64,000 bases of DNA, from NCBI RefSeq assembly GCF_002803515.1, contig NZ_PHQX01000002.1, positions 1 through 64,000 of the forward strand, given 5' to 3'. Positions 1-8,589 of the stretch are shown piece after piece. The stretch's first letter is position 1; every line of letters starts with the position of its first letter. Both the position numbers and the translations under genes were made by a program. The stretch comes from Stenotrophomonas lactitubi. GTDB taxonomy: Bacteria > Pseudomonadota > Gammaproteobacteria > Xanthomonadales > Xanthomonadaceae. The notes under the pieces were generated by a model, which saw nothing but the letters and a program-made list of their open reading frames with translations, had not been told where the DNA came from and searched no databases.

Positions 1-168
1 CTTGCTTTAAAACAATTAATAGTTGCTTGATCAAACGTCTGCAAGATGGACAATCATCCTTCCTGCAGGCGCCTTCACAAGATACCTGCGCATACTTTCA
101 AAGATCCTGGGAAGTGGCCTCAGCGCCATTCCCGTGTGCTGCGAAGTTTCCTTCGTAGCGAGCCGCCC

Positions 169-196
169 ATTATAGCCGGCTTTTCCGCTTCGTCAA
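169..196 (-). promoter_or_regulatory. Tandem stable-RNA promoter, proximal copy
   Basis: Read on the minus strand this has a -35 box TTGACG (196 to 191), a 16-bp spacer and a perfect -10 box TATAAT (174 to 169). A G/C-rich discriminator (GGGCGGCTCGC) follows. A run of A lies just upstream of the -35 box, resembling an UP element. The G/C-rich discriminator is a known feature of stringently controlled rRNA promoters. Confidence 0.7.
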
Positions 197-290
197 CACC
201 TTTTTTCAAGGCCGTCTCACCGAAGTGGACGTTGTTGCCGATGCCGCTTCGTCGTTGGACCCGAGGGTCTTTCATCGTTGCGAGCCGCCT

Positions 291-318
291 ATTATGCCGG
301 ACTTTTCGAGTCCGTCAA
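291..318 (-). promoter_or_regulatory. Tandem stable-RNA promoter, middle copy
   Basis: Minus-strand -35 box TTGACG (318 to 313), 16-bp spacer and -10 box CATAAT (296 to 291), followed by AGGCGGCTCGC, almost the same discriminator as the proximal copy. It lies 122 bp upstream of the proximal copy, and the spacers share the motif CGAAAAG/CGGAAAAG. This looks like a duplicated promoter unit. Confidence 0.65.
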
Positions 319-411
319 CACCTTCGTTCGATCATCTCGTCCGGCGGTGGTGGCGTCGCTGTTCGCGTTGGTGGCTTCCGAAGAAGTCGCCGCGCTGCAG
401 CAAGGGAGCGA

Positions 412-439
412 ATTCTAGAGATCCTGCAGAATTCGTCAA
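412..439 (-). promoter_or_regulatory. Tandem stable-RNA promoter, distal copy
   Basis: Minus-strand -35 box TTGACG (439 to 434), 16-bp spacer and -10 box TAGAAT (417 to 412). Seven A residues lie just upstream of the -35 box on the transcribed orientation. It sits 121 bp from the middle copy, so the three promoters have a regular period of about 121 bp. Its discriminator is less like the other two. Confidence 0.55.
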
Positions 440-580
440 CTCTTTTTTTCAGGAAGATGACAGAACAGCGCCTGCACCCTGCATGGCGGCTGCTGATATG
501 TCACCGCGGCGTTGCCCGCGCGTTGCGCGGTCAACGCCGCAGGCGCTATCAATACACCGATGCATAGCGAAGAGAAGAGC

Positions 581-1768
581 ATGGACACGCAGAAACGACA
601 GGGATGGTGGCGCGATCTTTCGATGCCGGCGATCGTCGCCGGCTTCATCACCGTGCTGGTCGGCTTTGCCAGTTCGGCGGTGATCGTGTTCCAGGCCGCG
701 CAGGCCGTTGGTGCCGACCAGGCGCACATCGCCTCATGGATGTGGGCCCTGGGGCTGGGCATGGGCGTGACCTGCATCGGCCTGTCGCTGCGCTACCGCG
801 TCCCGGTGATCACCGCATGGTCGACGCCGGGTGCGGCGATGCTGGTCGTCGGTGCCGGTGGCGCGTCTCTGTCTGAAGCCACCGGTGCGTTCCTGCTGGC
901 GGCGGTGCTGGGCATGCTCGCGGGCTTCTCCGGGGTGTTCGCCCGGCTGATGAAGCGCGTGCCCATGGCCTTGGCCGCGGGCATGCTGGCCGGTGTGCTG
1001 CTGCGCTTCGGCCTGGACGTGTTCGTGGCAATGAACACCCAGCGCGTGCTGGCGTTGGCCATGTTCGCTACCTGGCTGCTGGGCCGCCGCCTGTTCCCCC
1101 GTTATGCGGTGATCGCCACTCTGCTGGTCGGCATCGCCATCGCCGCCAGCCAGGGTCTGCTGCATGCACAACAGGTGCACCTGCAGCTGGCCGTACCGCA
1201 ATGGGTCACTCCTTCGCTGTCGTGGACGGCGATGGTCGGTATCGCCCTACCCCTGTTCGTGGTCACCATGGCCTCGCAGAACATCCCCGGTGTGGCGGTG
1301 ATGCGCGCCTCCGGCTATGACGCACCGGTGTCGCCGGTGATCGGCTGGATCGGCGTGGTCAACACGCTGCTGGCACCCTTCGGCGCCTACGCACTGAACC
1401 TGGCAGCCATCACCGCGGCGATCTGCATGGGCCGTGATGCCCACGAGGATCCGGCACGGCGCTACACGGCGGCGATGGCGGCCGGCGCCTTCTATATCGT
1501 CATCGGCCTGTTCGGGGCCACCGTAGCGGCCCTGTTCGCTGCCTTCCCCAAGGAACTCGTGGCCTGCGTGGCCGGTATCGCCCTGTTCGGCACCATCGGC
1601 AACAGCCTGGCCAGTGCATTGGCAGTGGAGCGCGACCGCGAGGCCGCGCTGGTCACCTTCCTGGTGACCGCCTCGGGGATGACACTGGCCGGTATTGGTT
1701 CTGCGTTCTGGGGCCTGGTCGCCGGGACGCTCTGCCTGTGGGTGCTGCGGCCGCGGCAGGCCAGCTGA
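581..1768 (+). CDS. benE: BenE-family benzoate/proton symporter-like permease
   Basis: A 395-residue polytopic inner-membrane protein with about eleven or twelve hydrophobic segments and almost no soluble domains. The N-terminal part (SMPAIVAGFITVLVGFASS) and the loop with AWSTPGAAML are characteristic of BenE, the aromatic-acid:H+ symporter family. No benzoate catabolic genes lie nearby, so the natural substrate is uncertain. I chose the ATG at 581 because a purine-rich GAAGAGAAG lies just upstream; an in-frame ATG at 560 is the alternative. Confidence 0.85.
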   Translation: MDTQKRQGWWRDLSMPAIVAGFITVLVGFASSAVIVFQAAQAVGADQAHIASWMWALGLGMGVTCIGLSLRYRVPVITAWSTPGAAMLVVGAGGASLSEATGAFLLAAVLGMLAGFSGVFARLMKRVPMALAAGMLAGVLLRFGLDVFVAMNTQRVLALAMFATWLLGRRLFPRYAVIATLLVGIAIAASQGLLHAQQVHLQLAVPQWVTPSLSWTAMVGIALPLFVVTMASQNIPGVAVMRASGYDAPVSPVIGWIGVVNTLLAPFGAYALNLAAITAAICMGRDAHEDPARRYTAAMAAGAFYIVIGLFGATVAALFAAFPKELVACVAGIALFGTIGNSLASALAVERDREAALVTFLVTASGMTLAGIGSAFWGLVAGTLCLWVLRPRQAS

Positions 1769-1773
1769 AGGGA

Positions 1774-2559
1774 TCAGCCGGCCAACACGGCCCCGACGAT
1801 GCCCAGGGTGACGGACACGGCGATGGCGATCACAGCACCAATCACGCTGGTATCGCCACGTGCTGCCAGCGTGCTGCGCACCGCAGCCTCGTTGTCCGTA
1901 CTGAGCGACTGGGCGCGTGCGATCTCCCGCTGGCAATGCTGCAGGTACCAGCTGTTGGCGAAGACACCCACGGTAACGCTCAGGCCCAGGTTGATCACCA
2001 GCGACAGGGCATCCGGCACTTCGATGAAGGCCTCGATCGCGCTGGATGCCACCAGCACGCCGACCCAGATGGCGGCCATGCGGTACATCTTCCGGTACAT
2101 CATCCAGATCACGCCAAACAGGAACCCCGGCCAGTGCCAGGTGCCCGCCGCGTTCGCGGTGCCCTGGTCCAGGCGCCAACGCTTGCGATAGATCGGGAAG
2201 TTGCCGCCGACAATGGCTGCATACAGACCCAACTGGCCGGTCAGTCCGGCGCCCAGTGGAATGACATCGGACGTTGCCGCTGCGGTCGGTGCGCGGTATG
2301 GGTCATGGCTGGACGCTGCGGCGACGGCGATCTCACTGGCAGGCGGTGCTGCCGGGCCATCGGCGACGCCGTCGGCAGCCGACGCTGGCGCTGCAGTCGA
2401 CTGCAGCGACTGCAGCGGCTGCCAGCCAGCCATGCCCTCGCACCAGAGCAGGGTGTGGCCGGTGATGACGCCGTCCTGCTGCAACCTCTGCAGGCCAGCC
2501 AGGTCCACTGGCCCTTCACTCTTGCCGTTGCGGGCGTAGTACCACTGTGCTTCCTGCAT
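1774..2559 (-). CDS. GYF_2 and DUF2628 domain membrane protein
   Basis: A 261-residue protein. The first 50 residues (WYYARNGKSEGPVDLAGLQ, then TLLWCEGMAGWQPL) form a GYF_2-type domain, thought to bind peptides. An Ala-rich linker follows. Residues from about 120 match a DUF2628 membrane region (YRKRWRLDQG, then WPGFLFGVIWMMYRKMYRMA) with three or four transmembrane helices. The function is unknown. It lies 31 bp downstream of the transglycosylase-mutarotase gene on the same strand and may be co-transcribed with it; it converges with benE. Confidence 0.75.
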   Translation of the reverse strand: MQEAQWYYARNGKSEGPVDLAGLQRLQQDGVITGHTLLWCEGMAGWQPLQSLQSTAAPASAADGVADGPAAPPASEIAVAAASSHDPYRAPTAAATSDVIPLGAGLTGQLGLYAAIVGGNFPIYRKRWRLDQGTANAAGTWHWPGFLFGVIWMMYRKMYRMAAIWVGVLVASSAIEAFIEVPDALSLVINLGLSVTVGVFANSWYLQHCQREIARAQSLSTDNEAAVRSTLAARGDTSVIGAVIAIAVSVTLGIVGAVLAG

Positions 2560-2590
2560 TGAAAATCGTCCTGTGTGGGCGTTGCGCGGT

Positions 2591-3457
2591 TTACAGGGAT
2601 GCGCTGGACAGCGTCTGCACCAGCGTGTGGCGACCGCCGGGAGCGATGGTGATCACATCGGGCCCGGCGTTGGCGGCTTCCAGGCAGACGTAGTCGCGCC
2701 AACCGTCGCCGACATCGGCCATCTTCGCGGCAGCGTCGGCGCCAGGGTTCCATGCCACCAGCGAGCGGCTGCCTTCGGTGCGGATGTCGATGCGGCGCTT
2801 GAGCACCGGGTCGCGCAGCACATAGTGCCCGCCGGCCTGGGTATAGATGCGGTCGCTGCGGCCCGGATCACGCGGATCACGCAGCGACCAGGGGCCCTGC
2901 TGGCGGCGAGACTGGGCGTAGTTCTCGAACTTGTCGAGGTAGTCGAGGCCATCGACGCCGTCGACGTCCACCTTGCTGGCGTCACCGACACGGAAGTAGT
3001 TGTGCAGCGCCTGGGTGATGGTGGCCGGGGCCTTGCCGGTGTTCTCAGTAACCAGCTGCTGGCGCAGTTCACGGCCGACACGGACGGTCATGGTCAGACG
3101 CAGGCCGAGATTGTCCAACGCAGGCGGGGCCAGGGTCAGTTCGATGCTGCCATCGTCGAGGCGGCGCGCCTGCTGCAGTTCCCAGGGCAAGGTGCGCACG
3201 AAGCCATGGGCCGGCACGTCGTCGCCCTGCCCCTGGCGGCCGAAGTACGGCCAGCACACCGGGCTGCCGCCACGGATGGGCGTAGGCAGTGCCGCGCGCT
3301 TGGGCGAGAGCCACATCACATCGGGTTGGCCCTTGGGCACGAACGAGAGCAGTTGACCGCCGAACACGCTGATCGCGGCGGTTGCCTGCGGGGTTTCCAC
3401 CAGCCAGGCATCGAGTCCCTGGAACTGGCCACTGCTGACACCTTGGATCTGTTGCAC
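2591..3457 (-). CDS. Possible separate hexose-6-phosphate mutarotase start inside the fused frame
   Basis: Alternative gene model. The GTG at 3457 is in frame with the upstream transglycosylase, is preceded by GGAG at suitable spacing, and gives a 288-residue product of normal length for YeaD-type mutarotases, which interconvert anomers of hexose 6-phosphates in the cytoplasm. The long model would export this domain with the transglycosylase signal peptide, where phosphorylated sugars are not expected. Independent initiation is therefore biologically plausible. Confidence 0.45.
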   Translation of the reverse strand: MQQIQGVSSGQFQGLDAWLVETPQATAAISVFGGQLLSFVPKGQPDVMWLSPKRAALPTPIRGGSPVCWPYFGRQGQGDDVPAHGFVRTLPWELQQARRLDDGSIELTLAPPALDNLGLRLTMTVRVGRELRQQLVTENTGKAPATITQALHNYFRVGDASKVDVDGVDGLDYLDKFENYAQSRRQQGPWSLRDPRDPGRSDRIYTQAGGHYVLRDPVLKRRIDIRTEGSRSLVAWNPGADAAAKMADVGDGWRDYVCLEAANAGPDVITIAPGGRHTLVQTLSSASL

Positions 3458-4768
3458 GCTGGATCGACTCCGGATGGCCGGCGACTGCACGGCACTGTAG
3501 TTGGTGGGAAGGCTGAAGCGGGTGGGTGTGGCCGGAACCTTCGCCTGCGGTCCGCTCTGCAGCGCGCGCAGAATGCGCTGGCCAGCGCGACCATCGGCGT
3601 CGGCCCAACCGAGCCGGCGCTGCTCGACCTGGATGGCGCGACGACTGGCGGTACCGATCATGCCATCGGCGGCGCCGATGTCATGGCCGCGCGCCAGCAG
3701 CAGGGTCTGCAGCTGGCGGCGCTCGTCGCGGCCAAGACCGGGATCATCGGTGGGCCAGGCCGTCACCAGTCCATTACCCCCGCGCAGGCGATCGGCCAGG
3801 GTGGCGATGGCCAAGGCATAGCTCTCGGCCGCGTTGTAGCTGTAGATCGCGTCGTAGTTGCGGAACACCAGCAGCGCCGGGCCCTTGTTGCCGGCCGGCA
3901 GCAGCAGCGCGGCGCGTGCATCGGCGGGCAGGCCGGCCGGCGCCAGCGCGCTGCCGTCCAGGCCGGTCACGCCCAATGCGCGCCAGTCGGCCAGTGCCCG
4001 GCGCTGGGTGCGGCCGGCCTGGCCGGCGTTGAAGCCGGTGGGGACGCGGACTTCCATGCCCCAGGGTTCGCCGGTTCGCCAGCCGGCACGCTTCAGATAG
4101 TTGGCGGTGGAAGCCAATGCATCGGGAATGCTGCCGACCAGATCGCGGCGGCCATCGCCGTCACCATCAACGGCAATGCGTGCGTAGGTGCTGGGCATGA
4201 ACTGGGTGTGGCCGAAGGCACCGGCCCAGGAACCGGTCAGGCCCTGTGCCTGCAGGTCACCCTTGTCGATGAGCTTGACCAGCGCCAGCAGTTCGCCGCG
4301 GAAGAAAGGTTGCCTTCGGCCGGCACAGGACAGCGTGGCCAGCGACTGCAGCAGCGGACGCTTGCCGAACACGCGCCCGTAGTCGCTCTCCACACCCCAT
4401 ACGGCGACGATGGTGACTGGATCGACGCCGTACTGCGCCGATACGCGCTGAAGCAGATCGCGGTGCTGCTGCAGCATGGCGCGACCGTCGTCCACGCGCT
4501 GGCGATCGACCAGCGCGGCCAGGTAGTCCCAGATCGGTGTGGTGAACTCCGGCTGCGCGTCGAGCAGCGGCAGCACGGTGGGATCCGGCTGCAGTCCGGC
4601 GGTGATGGCCGTGAAACGGTCAGCGGCAATGCCCTGGCTGGCGGCAGTCGTCTGCAGTCCCGCCATGCAGCGGGCGAACGCGGGATCAGCGGTTGCCGCG
4701 GCTGTCGGCGGGGCCGCCGCTGGCACGGCAAGCGCGGCGGCGAGGCCGAGCGTGGTCAGAATGGGCAT
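2591..4768 (-). CDS. MltB-type lytic transglycosylase fused to D-hexose-6-phosphate mutarotase-like domain
   Basis: A 725-residue reading frame with two unrelated parts. Residues 1-25 look like a signal peptide. Residues 30-325 are an SLT_2/MltB murein transglycosylase, with candidate catalytic Glu127 in VESDYG and the motif AGAFGHTQFMPSTY. Residues about 345-405 form a peptidoglycan-binding domain. After a Ser/Pro/Gln-rich linker, residues 438-725 match a D-hexose-6-phosphate mutarotase (YeaD, aldose-1-epimerase fold), including AHGFVRTLPW. The families are normally separate proteins in different compartments. A GTG at 3457 (residue 438) would start a free-standing 288-residue mutarotase with GGAG 10 bases upstream, so two proteins may be made from one frame. 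Confidence 0.8.
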   Translation of the reverse strand: MPILTTLGLAAALAVPAAAPPTAAATADPAFARCMAGLQTTAASQGIAADRFTAITAGLQPDPTVLPLLDAQPEFTTPIWDYLAALVDRQRVDDGRAMLQQHRDLLQRVSAQYGVDPVTIVAVWGVESDYGRVFGKRPLLQSLATLSCAGRRQPFFRGELLALVKLIDKGDLQAQGLTGSWAGAFGHTQFMPSTYARIAVDGDGDGRRDLVGSIPDALASTANYLKRAGWRTGEPWGMEVRVPTGFNAGQAGRTQRRALADWRALGVTGLDGSALAPAGLPADARAALLLPAGNKGPALLVFRNYDAIYSYNAAESYALAIATLADRLRGGNGLVTAWPTDDPGLGRDERRQLQTLLLARGHDIGAADGMIGTASRRAIQVEQRRLGWADADGRAGQRILRALQSGPQAKVPATPTRFSLPTNYSAVQSPAIRSRSSVQQIQGVSSGQFQGLDAWLVETPQATAAISVFGGQLLSFVPKGQPDVMWLSPKRAALPTPIRGGSPVCWPYFGRQGQGDDVPAHGFVRTLPWELQQARRLDDGSIELTLAPPALDNLGLRLTMTVRVGRELRQQLVTENTGKAPATITQALHNYFRVGDASKVDVDGVDGLDYLDKFENYAQSRRQQGPWSLRDPRDPGRSDRIYTQAGGHYVLRDPVLKRRIDIRTEGSRSLVAWNPGADAAAKMADVGDGWRDYVCLEAANAGPDVITIAPGGRHTLVQTLSSASL

Positions 4769-4863
4769 GGCGTACTCCGTGTTGCCGGTGCTGGAGCCAT
4801 GGTAACGCGGAGGAGCGGCAAGGTTGGCCGTTGCTGCCGGCCAGCGGCCGGCACTACCGGTGG

Positions 4864-5841
4864 CTATGGTGCGGGGCGCAGCAGACGCAGGCCGTACGCA
4901 GGATGGTCAGCGTTCCAGTGCGCCACCACCTCCAGCCCTGCCTGCTGCAGCAGATGGCCGAAGCTGGCGTCGGTGTACTTGTGGCTGTACTCCACGCGGA
5001 TCGGTTCGCCCGCGCTGAAATGGAAGGTGCGGCCATCGAGATGGACGTCCTGCTCGCGCTGGCTGACCAGGTCGGTTTCGATGCGCAGGCGCGCAGTGCT
5101 GTAACGGGCCTGGTGACGGAAGCCGTCGAGATCGAAATCGCTGCCGACCTCGCGGTTGAGGCGCGCCAGCAGGTTCAGGGTGAAGGCGGCGGTGATGCCG
5201 TCGGCATCGTTGTAGGCGGCCTCGATCAGTGCCGGGTCCTTGTGCAGGTCGATACCGACCAGCGCCAGGCCGTCCTTGCCCATCGTCTGCCGCATCGCGC
5301 GCAGCAGCGCGATCGCGTCCTCATCAGCGAAGTTGCCCAGCGTGGAGCCCGGGAAGAACAGCAGCCGGCGCGCGGCAGGCCGGTCCGGCACGGGAACCTG
5401 CACCGGCCGGGTGAAGTCGGCACACACCGGCAGCATTTCCACGTCCGGCAGCGCCGGTGCCAGGTGGTCGATGCTGGACAACAGCGCCGTGCGCGAGATC
5501 TCGATGGGGGTATAGGCCACCGGATCCTGCAGAGCGGCCAGCAGGCGGGCGGTCTTGCGGCCGCTGCCACTACCCAGTTCCACCACATGTACGCGCGGCC
5601 CCACCGCCTGCGCGATCTGCGGCAGTACCCGATCCAGCAGGGCCAGCTCGGTGCGTGTGGGGTAGTACTCGCGGGTGTGGGTGATCTGCTCGAACAAGCG
5701 CGAGCCGCGCGCGTCGTAGAAATACTTGGAAGGCAACTGGCGTGAGGCGTGCGACAACCCCGCCACGGCGTCGGCAAGGATCTGCTGGCGGCCGGGGGTA
5801 AGGTCGGTCAGCGCCTGCAGCGCGTCCTGGACGGTGCTCAT
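4864..5841 (-). CDS. egtD: L-histidine N(alpha)-methyltransferase (ergothioneine biosynthesis)
   Basis: A 325-residue SAM-dependent methyltransferase that trimethylates histidine to hercynine, the first step to ergothioneine. Family signatures are LPSKYFYDARGSRLFEQIT near the N-terminus, the SAM-binding ELGSGSGRKT, LLFFPGSTLGNF and the C-terminal EPIRVEYSHKYT. The start at 5841 overlaps the egtB stop by 4 bp (ATGA), so the two are translationally coupled. A longer upstream reading frame runs inside egtB and is rejected. Confidence 0.93.
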   Translation of the reverse strand: MSTVQDALQALTDLTPGRQQILADAVAGLSHASRQLPSKYFYDARGSRLFEQITHTREYYPTRTELALLDRVLPQIAQAVGPRVHVVELGSGSGRKTARLLAALQDPVAYTPIEISRTALLSSIDHLAPALPDVEMLPVCADFTRPVQVPVPDRPAARRLLFFPGSTLGNFADEDAIALLRAMRQTMGKDGLALVGIDLHKDPALIEAAYNDADGITAAFTLNLLARLNREVGSDFDLDGFRHQARYSTARLRIETDLVSQREQDVHLDGRTFHFSAGEPIRVEYSHKYTDASFGHLLQQAGLEVVAHWNADHPAYGLRLLRPAP

Positions 5842-7148
5842 GAAAGATCCCTTGCCAGGCGCATGCCTGAGAACTGCCAACGCGCCGGTGGCATGAAGAA
5901 GTTGCGGTAGCTGGCCCGCACATGGCCGCGCGGGGTGGCACAGCTGCCACCGCGCAGCACCCATTGGCCGCACATGAATTTGCCGTTGTATTCGCCGAGG
6001 TTGCCGGCGAACGGACGGAAGCCGGGATAAGCACCATAGGCGCTGCTGGTCCATTCCCAGACATCGCCGAACAGCTGGCGGATGCCCCTGCCCTGCCCTG
6101 CATGCGGATGCAGCTGGTCGTCATCGGCGAAGTGGCCTTCGACCGGCTGCGTGGCGGCAGCCGCTTCCCATTCGAATTCGGTGGGCAGGCGGGCACCGGC
6201 CCAACGCGCGCAGGCATCGGCTTCGTAGTAGCTGAGATGACAGACCGGTGCGTGCGGATCGAGCTGGCGCCAGCCTCCCAGGGTGAACTCGCGCAGCAGG
6301 TCGTCATCCCAGTACAGCGGATGCTGCCACTGTTCGGCCTCACGCAGCGCCCACCCCTCGCTCAGCCACCAACGTGGATCGCGGTAGCCACCCGCGTCGA
6401 TGAAGGCGCGGTATTCGGCGTTGCTGAGCGGACGTTCGGCGAGTGCATGCGCGGGCAGCAGCACGCGATGCACGGGTGACTCATTGTCATAAGCGAATGC
6501 TGCGTGCTGCGGCCAGGCGGATGCACCGATACTGACGATGCGTTCGCCCTGTTCGACCCAGCCCTGTGCGCTGTGGCCACTTACGGCAATGGGCAGGTCA
6601 TCGCGATACGGCGGCTGCAGCGGATTGCACCAGAAGGCGTGCTTGATGTCGGTGAGCAGCAGCTCCTGGTGCTGCTGTTCGTGGTGCAGCCCCAGCTGCA
6701 GATGCTGCAGGGCGTCGCTGCCCAGGTCGCCGTCGCGCAGTTGTGCCAGCACCTGTTCATCCACGTGCCGGCGGTAAGCGTGGACCTGCTGCAGCGAGGG
6801 CCGCGACAGCAGACCGCGCTGTGGCCGTGCGTGGGCGGGGCCGAGACTCTTGTAATAACTGTTGAACAGATAGTCCCAGGCCGGATCCCAGGGTGTGTAG
6901 CCGGGCCGACTGGCGAGGACGAAGCGTTCGAAGAACCAGGTGGTATGGGCCAGGTGCCATTTGGCCGGGCTGGCATCGGCCATGCTCTGCAGCAGGGCGT
7001 CTTCGGGGCTGAGCGGTGCGGCCAGCTGCACGCTGCGCCCCCGCACATGGGTGAAGTGGCGGGCGAGGTCATGCTGCGGGGCAGCGACGGCGGCGGGTAC
7101 GCTGTCCATGCAACCAGCTTCGGCCGCGGCCGGTGAGCGCGATGTCAT
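5838..7148 (-). CDS. egtB: Hercynine oxygenase / ergothioneine sulfoxide synthase
   Basis: A 436-residue enzyme joining a sulfur donor to hercynine using non-heme iron and O2. The N-terminal DinB-like domain holds probable iron ligands: His in KWHLAHTTWF and the HX3HXE-type motif in HHEQQHQELLL (residues 155-164). The C-terminal half is an FGE-sulfatase domain (RLPTEFEWEAAA, VWEWTSSAY, VLRGGSCAT). It is the first gene of a two-gene operon with egtD. No egtA, egtC or egtE is adjacent, so the sulfur donor and lyase are unknown here. An in-frame ATG at 7109 could also be the start. Confidence 0.92.
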   Translation of the reverse strand: MTSRSPAAAEAGCMDSVPAAVAAPQHDLARHFTHVRGRSVQLAAPLSPEDALLQSMADASPAKWHLAHTTWFFERFVLASRPGYTPWDPAWDYLFNSYYKSLGPAHARPQRGLLSRPSLQQVHAYRRHVDEQVLAQLRDGDLGSDALQHLQLGLHHEQQHQELLLTDIKHAFWCNPLQPPYRDDLPIAVSGHSAQGWVEQGERIVSIGASAWPQHAAFAYDNESPVHRVLLPAHALAERPLSNAEYRAFIDAGGYRDPRWWLSEGWALREAEQWQHPLYWDDDLLREFTLGGWRQLDPHAPVCHLSYYEADACARWAGARLPTEFEWEAAAATQPVEGHFADDDQLHPHAGQGRGIRQLFGDVWEWTSSAYGAYPGFRPFAGNLGEYNGKFMCGQWVLRGGSCATPRGHVRASYRNFFMPPARWQFSGMRLARDLS

Positions 7149-7185
7149 GGCCCGGTGCCATGCTGTTCACATCGGCGCCCGCGGA

Positions 7186-7233
7186 TTCAAGAAGGGCACC
7201 GTTCAAGAAAGGCACCGTTCAAGAAGGGCACCG
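7186..7233. repeat. Three tandem 16-bp repeats
   Basis: The unit TTCAAGAAGGGCACCG occurs three times head to tail (7186-7201, 7202-7217, 7218-7233) with one substitution in the middle copy. It fills the space between divergent egtB and the diguanylate cyclase gene, so it could carry operator sites or be a simple slippage repeat. Confidence 0.85.
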
Positions 7234-7266
7234 TTGCGCCGCTAACGGCAGTGCTGCGGCCGCGTC

Positions 7267-8589
7267 GTGACCGCGCTGGAATTCCGTGTGGCCCATCATC
7301 CGCTCCGACAGCCTGTGCACTATCTGTTCGTGCTGCCCGCCGTGCTGGTCGCACTGGTGCTGTGGGTGAGCCTGGAAAGCGATGATGTCGGCCGCGCCGG
7401 GCAGCGCATCCTGCCGTGGTTGCTGGCCTGCCTGGGTGCAGGACTGGCGCTGATGTACAACCAGGTGCGCACGTTGTGCCTGTTGCTGTTGGTGGCGCTG
7501 GCCTTCGCGGTGCTGCACCAGGATCTGGGGCACTACCTGCGCGATGGGCGGGTAACGGCGCTGACCCCACTGCGCTTCCATGCGATCTCGACCTGGCTGC
7601 CGTTGTTGTTCGCCATCCATGCGTTGTGGCCCGAACGCGGGCGCCGCCGCCAGGACCTGCTGCTGAGGGCCACGATCAGCGGTGTTGCCGTGGCGGTTTT
7701 CATCCTGTTGGCCGCACAGCAGCCACAAGGCATGCACGACCTGCTGTCGAACCGGCACTTCCCCTGGATACCGAGCGACTGGAACGCGTTGGCGCAGCTG
7801 CCTGCCATGCTGTTCCTGCTGGCCACCGCTGCGCTGGGATGGCAGGCGTGGCGCCAGCCGCGGCCGCTGCATACGGCGATGCTGCTGGCCCTGCTGTGCC
7901 TGTGGTGGATGCTGCCGCGGATCTTCCTGCAGCCGGTGCTGCTGCCGGCGTTGAGCGTGGCGGCGCTGCTGCTGATGCTGGCCGCGACCCTGCAGGAGTC
8001 TTTCCACATGGCATTCGGCGACGAGCTGACCGGCCTGCCCGGCCGTCGTGCGTTCAACGAGACGCTCAAGCGTGCCACCGGCACCTACAGCATCGCGATG
8101 ATCGACGTCGATCATTTCAAGAAGTTCAACGACATCCACGGCCACGACACCGGCGATGACGTGCTGAAACTGGTGGCCTCCCGGTTGTCGCGGGTGGGCG
8201 ACGGCGGCCGCGCGTTCCGTTATGGCGGCGAAGAATTCGCCGTGGTTTTCCTCGACCGCCCGGCATCGGCCTGCGTGGACGCGGTGGAGGCGCTGCGGCA
8301 GGGCATCGAGCAGAGCCGGATGCAGCTGCGCGACCGCACTACCCGCAGCCGTGACGATACGCTCGGCCAACAGCAGCGCGGGCGCGGCGGTGGCGGTGCG
8401 GTGGTGCAGGTGACCGTCAGCATCGGCCTGGCCGACAGCCGGGTCGATCCGCGCCCTGCCGGGGTGGTCAAAGCGGCCGACCAGGCGCTGTATGCGGCCA
8501 AGGAGGAAGGCCGCAACCGCGTGTGCGCGCATGGCGGACAGCGGGTGCTGGCCGTGCGCGGCAGCCACGCTCAGACGGCGTCGAGGTAG
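7267..8589 (+). CDS. Membrane-bound GGDEF diguanylate cyclase
   Basis: A 440-residue protein that should make cyclic di-GMP from two GTP. The first 250 residues contain about six or seven hydrophobic helices with no recognised sensor fold. The GGDEF domain starts near [16 protein letters not shown], contains the metal-binding [12 protein letters not shown] and an intact GGEEF active site. An RxxD (RVGD) lies upstream but seven residues from GGEEF instead of the usual five, so the product-inhibition site may be absent. An insertion with Gly/Arg-rich sequence follows GGEEF. The start is GTG. Its 3' end overlaps the convergent ychJ by 19 bp. Confidence 0.9.
   Translation: MTALEFRVAHHPLRQPVHYLFVLPAVLVALVLWVSLESDDVGRAGQRILPWLLACLGAGLALMYNQVRTLCLLLLVALAFAVLHQDLGHYLRDGRVTALTPLRFHAISTWLPLLFAIHALWPERGRRRQDLLLRATISGVAVAVFILLAAQQPQGMHDLLSNRHFPWIPSDWNALAQLPAMLFLLATAALGWQAWRQPRPLHTAMLLALLCLWWMLPRIFLQPVLLPALSVAALLLMLAATLQESFHMAFGDELTGLPGRRAFNETLKRATGTYSIAMIDVDHFKKFNDIHGHDTGDDVLKLVASRLSRVGDGGRAFRYGGEEFAVVFLDRPASACVDAVEALRQGIEQSRMQLRDRTTRSRDDTLGQQQRGRGGGGAVVQVTVSIGLADSRVDPRPAGVVKAADQALYAAKEEGRNRVCAHGGQRVLAVRGSHAQTASR

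Larger units (their letters stand above)
1..580. other. Gene-free region: leader and promoters of an operon off the left edge
   Basis: No convincing coding sequence precedes the benE-like gene. The stretch holds three promoter-like units on the minus strand, listed separately, all pointing left out of the window. Bases 1-160 would be the untranslated leader of that transcript; the first 30 bases are A/T-rich. I infer a stable-RNA (probably rRNA) operon just left of the window because tandem near-consensus promoters with G/C-rich discriminators are typical of rrn operons. The 16S gene itself is not visible. Confidence 0.6.

Noticed and set aside
2573..5104. Long plus-strand frame of 843 codons opposite the transglycosylase-mutarotase gene
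   Set aside because: Composition (Gly/Arg/Gln/His-rich, no domain) is that of an antisense shadow in G+C-rich DNA; the minus-strand frame has clear domains.
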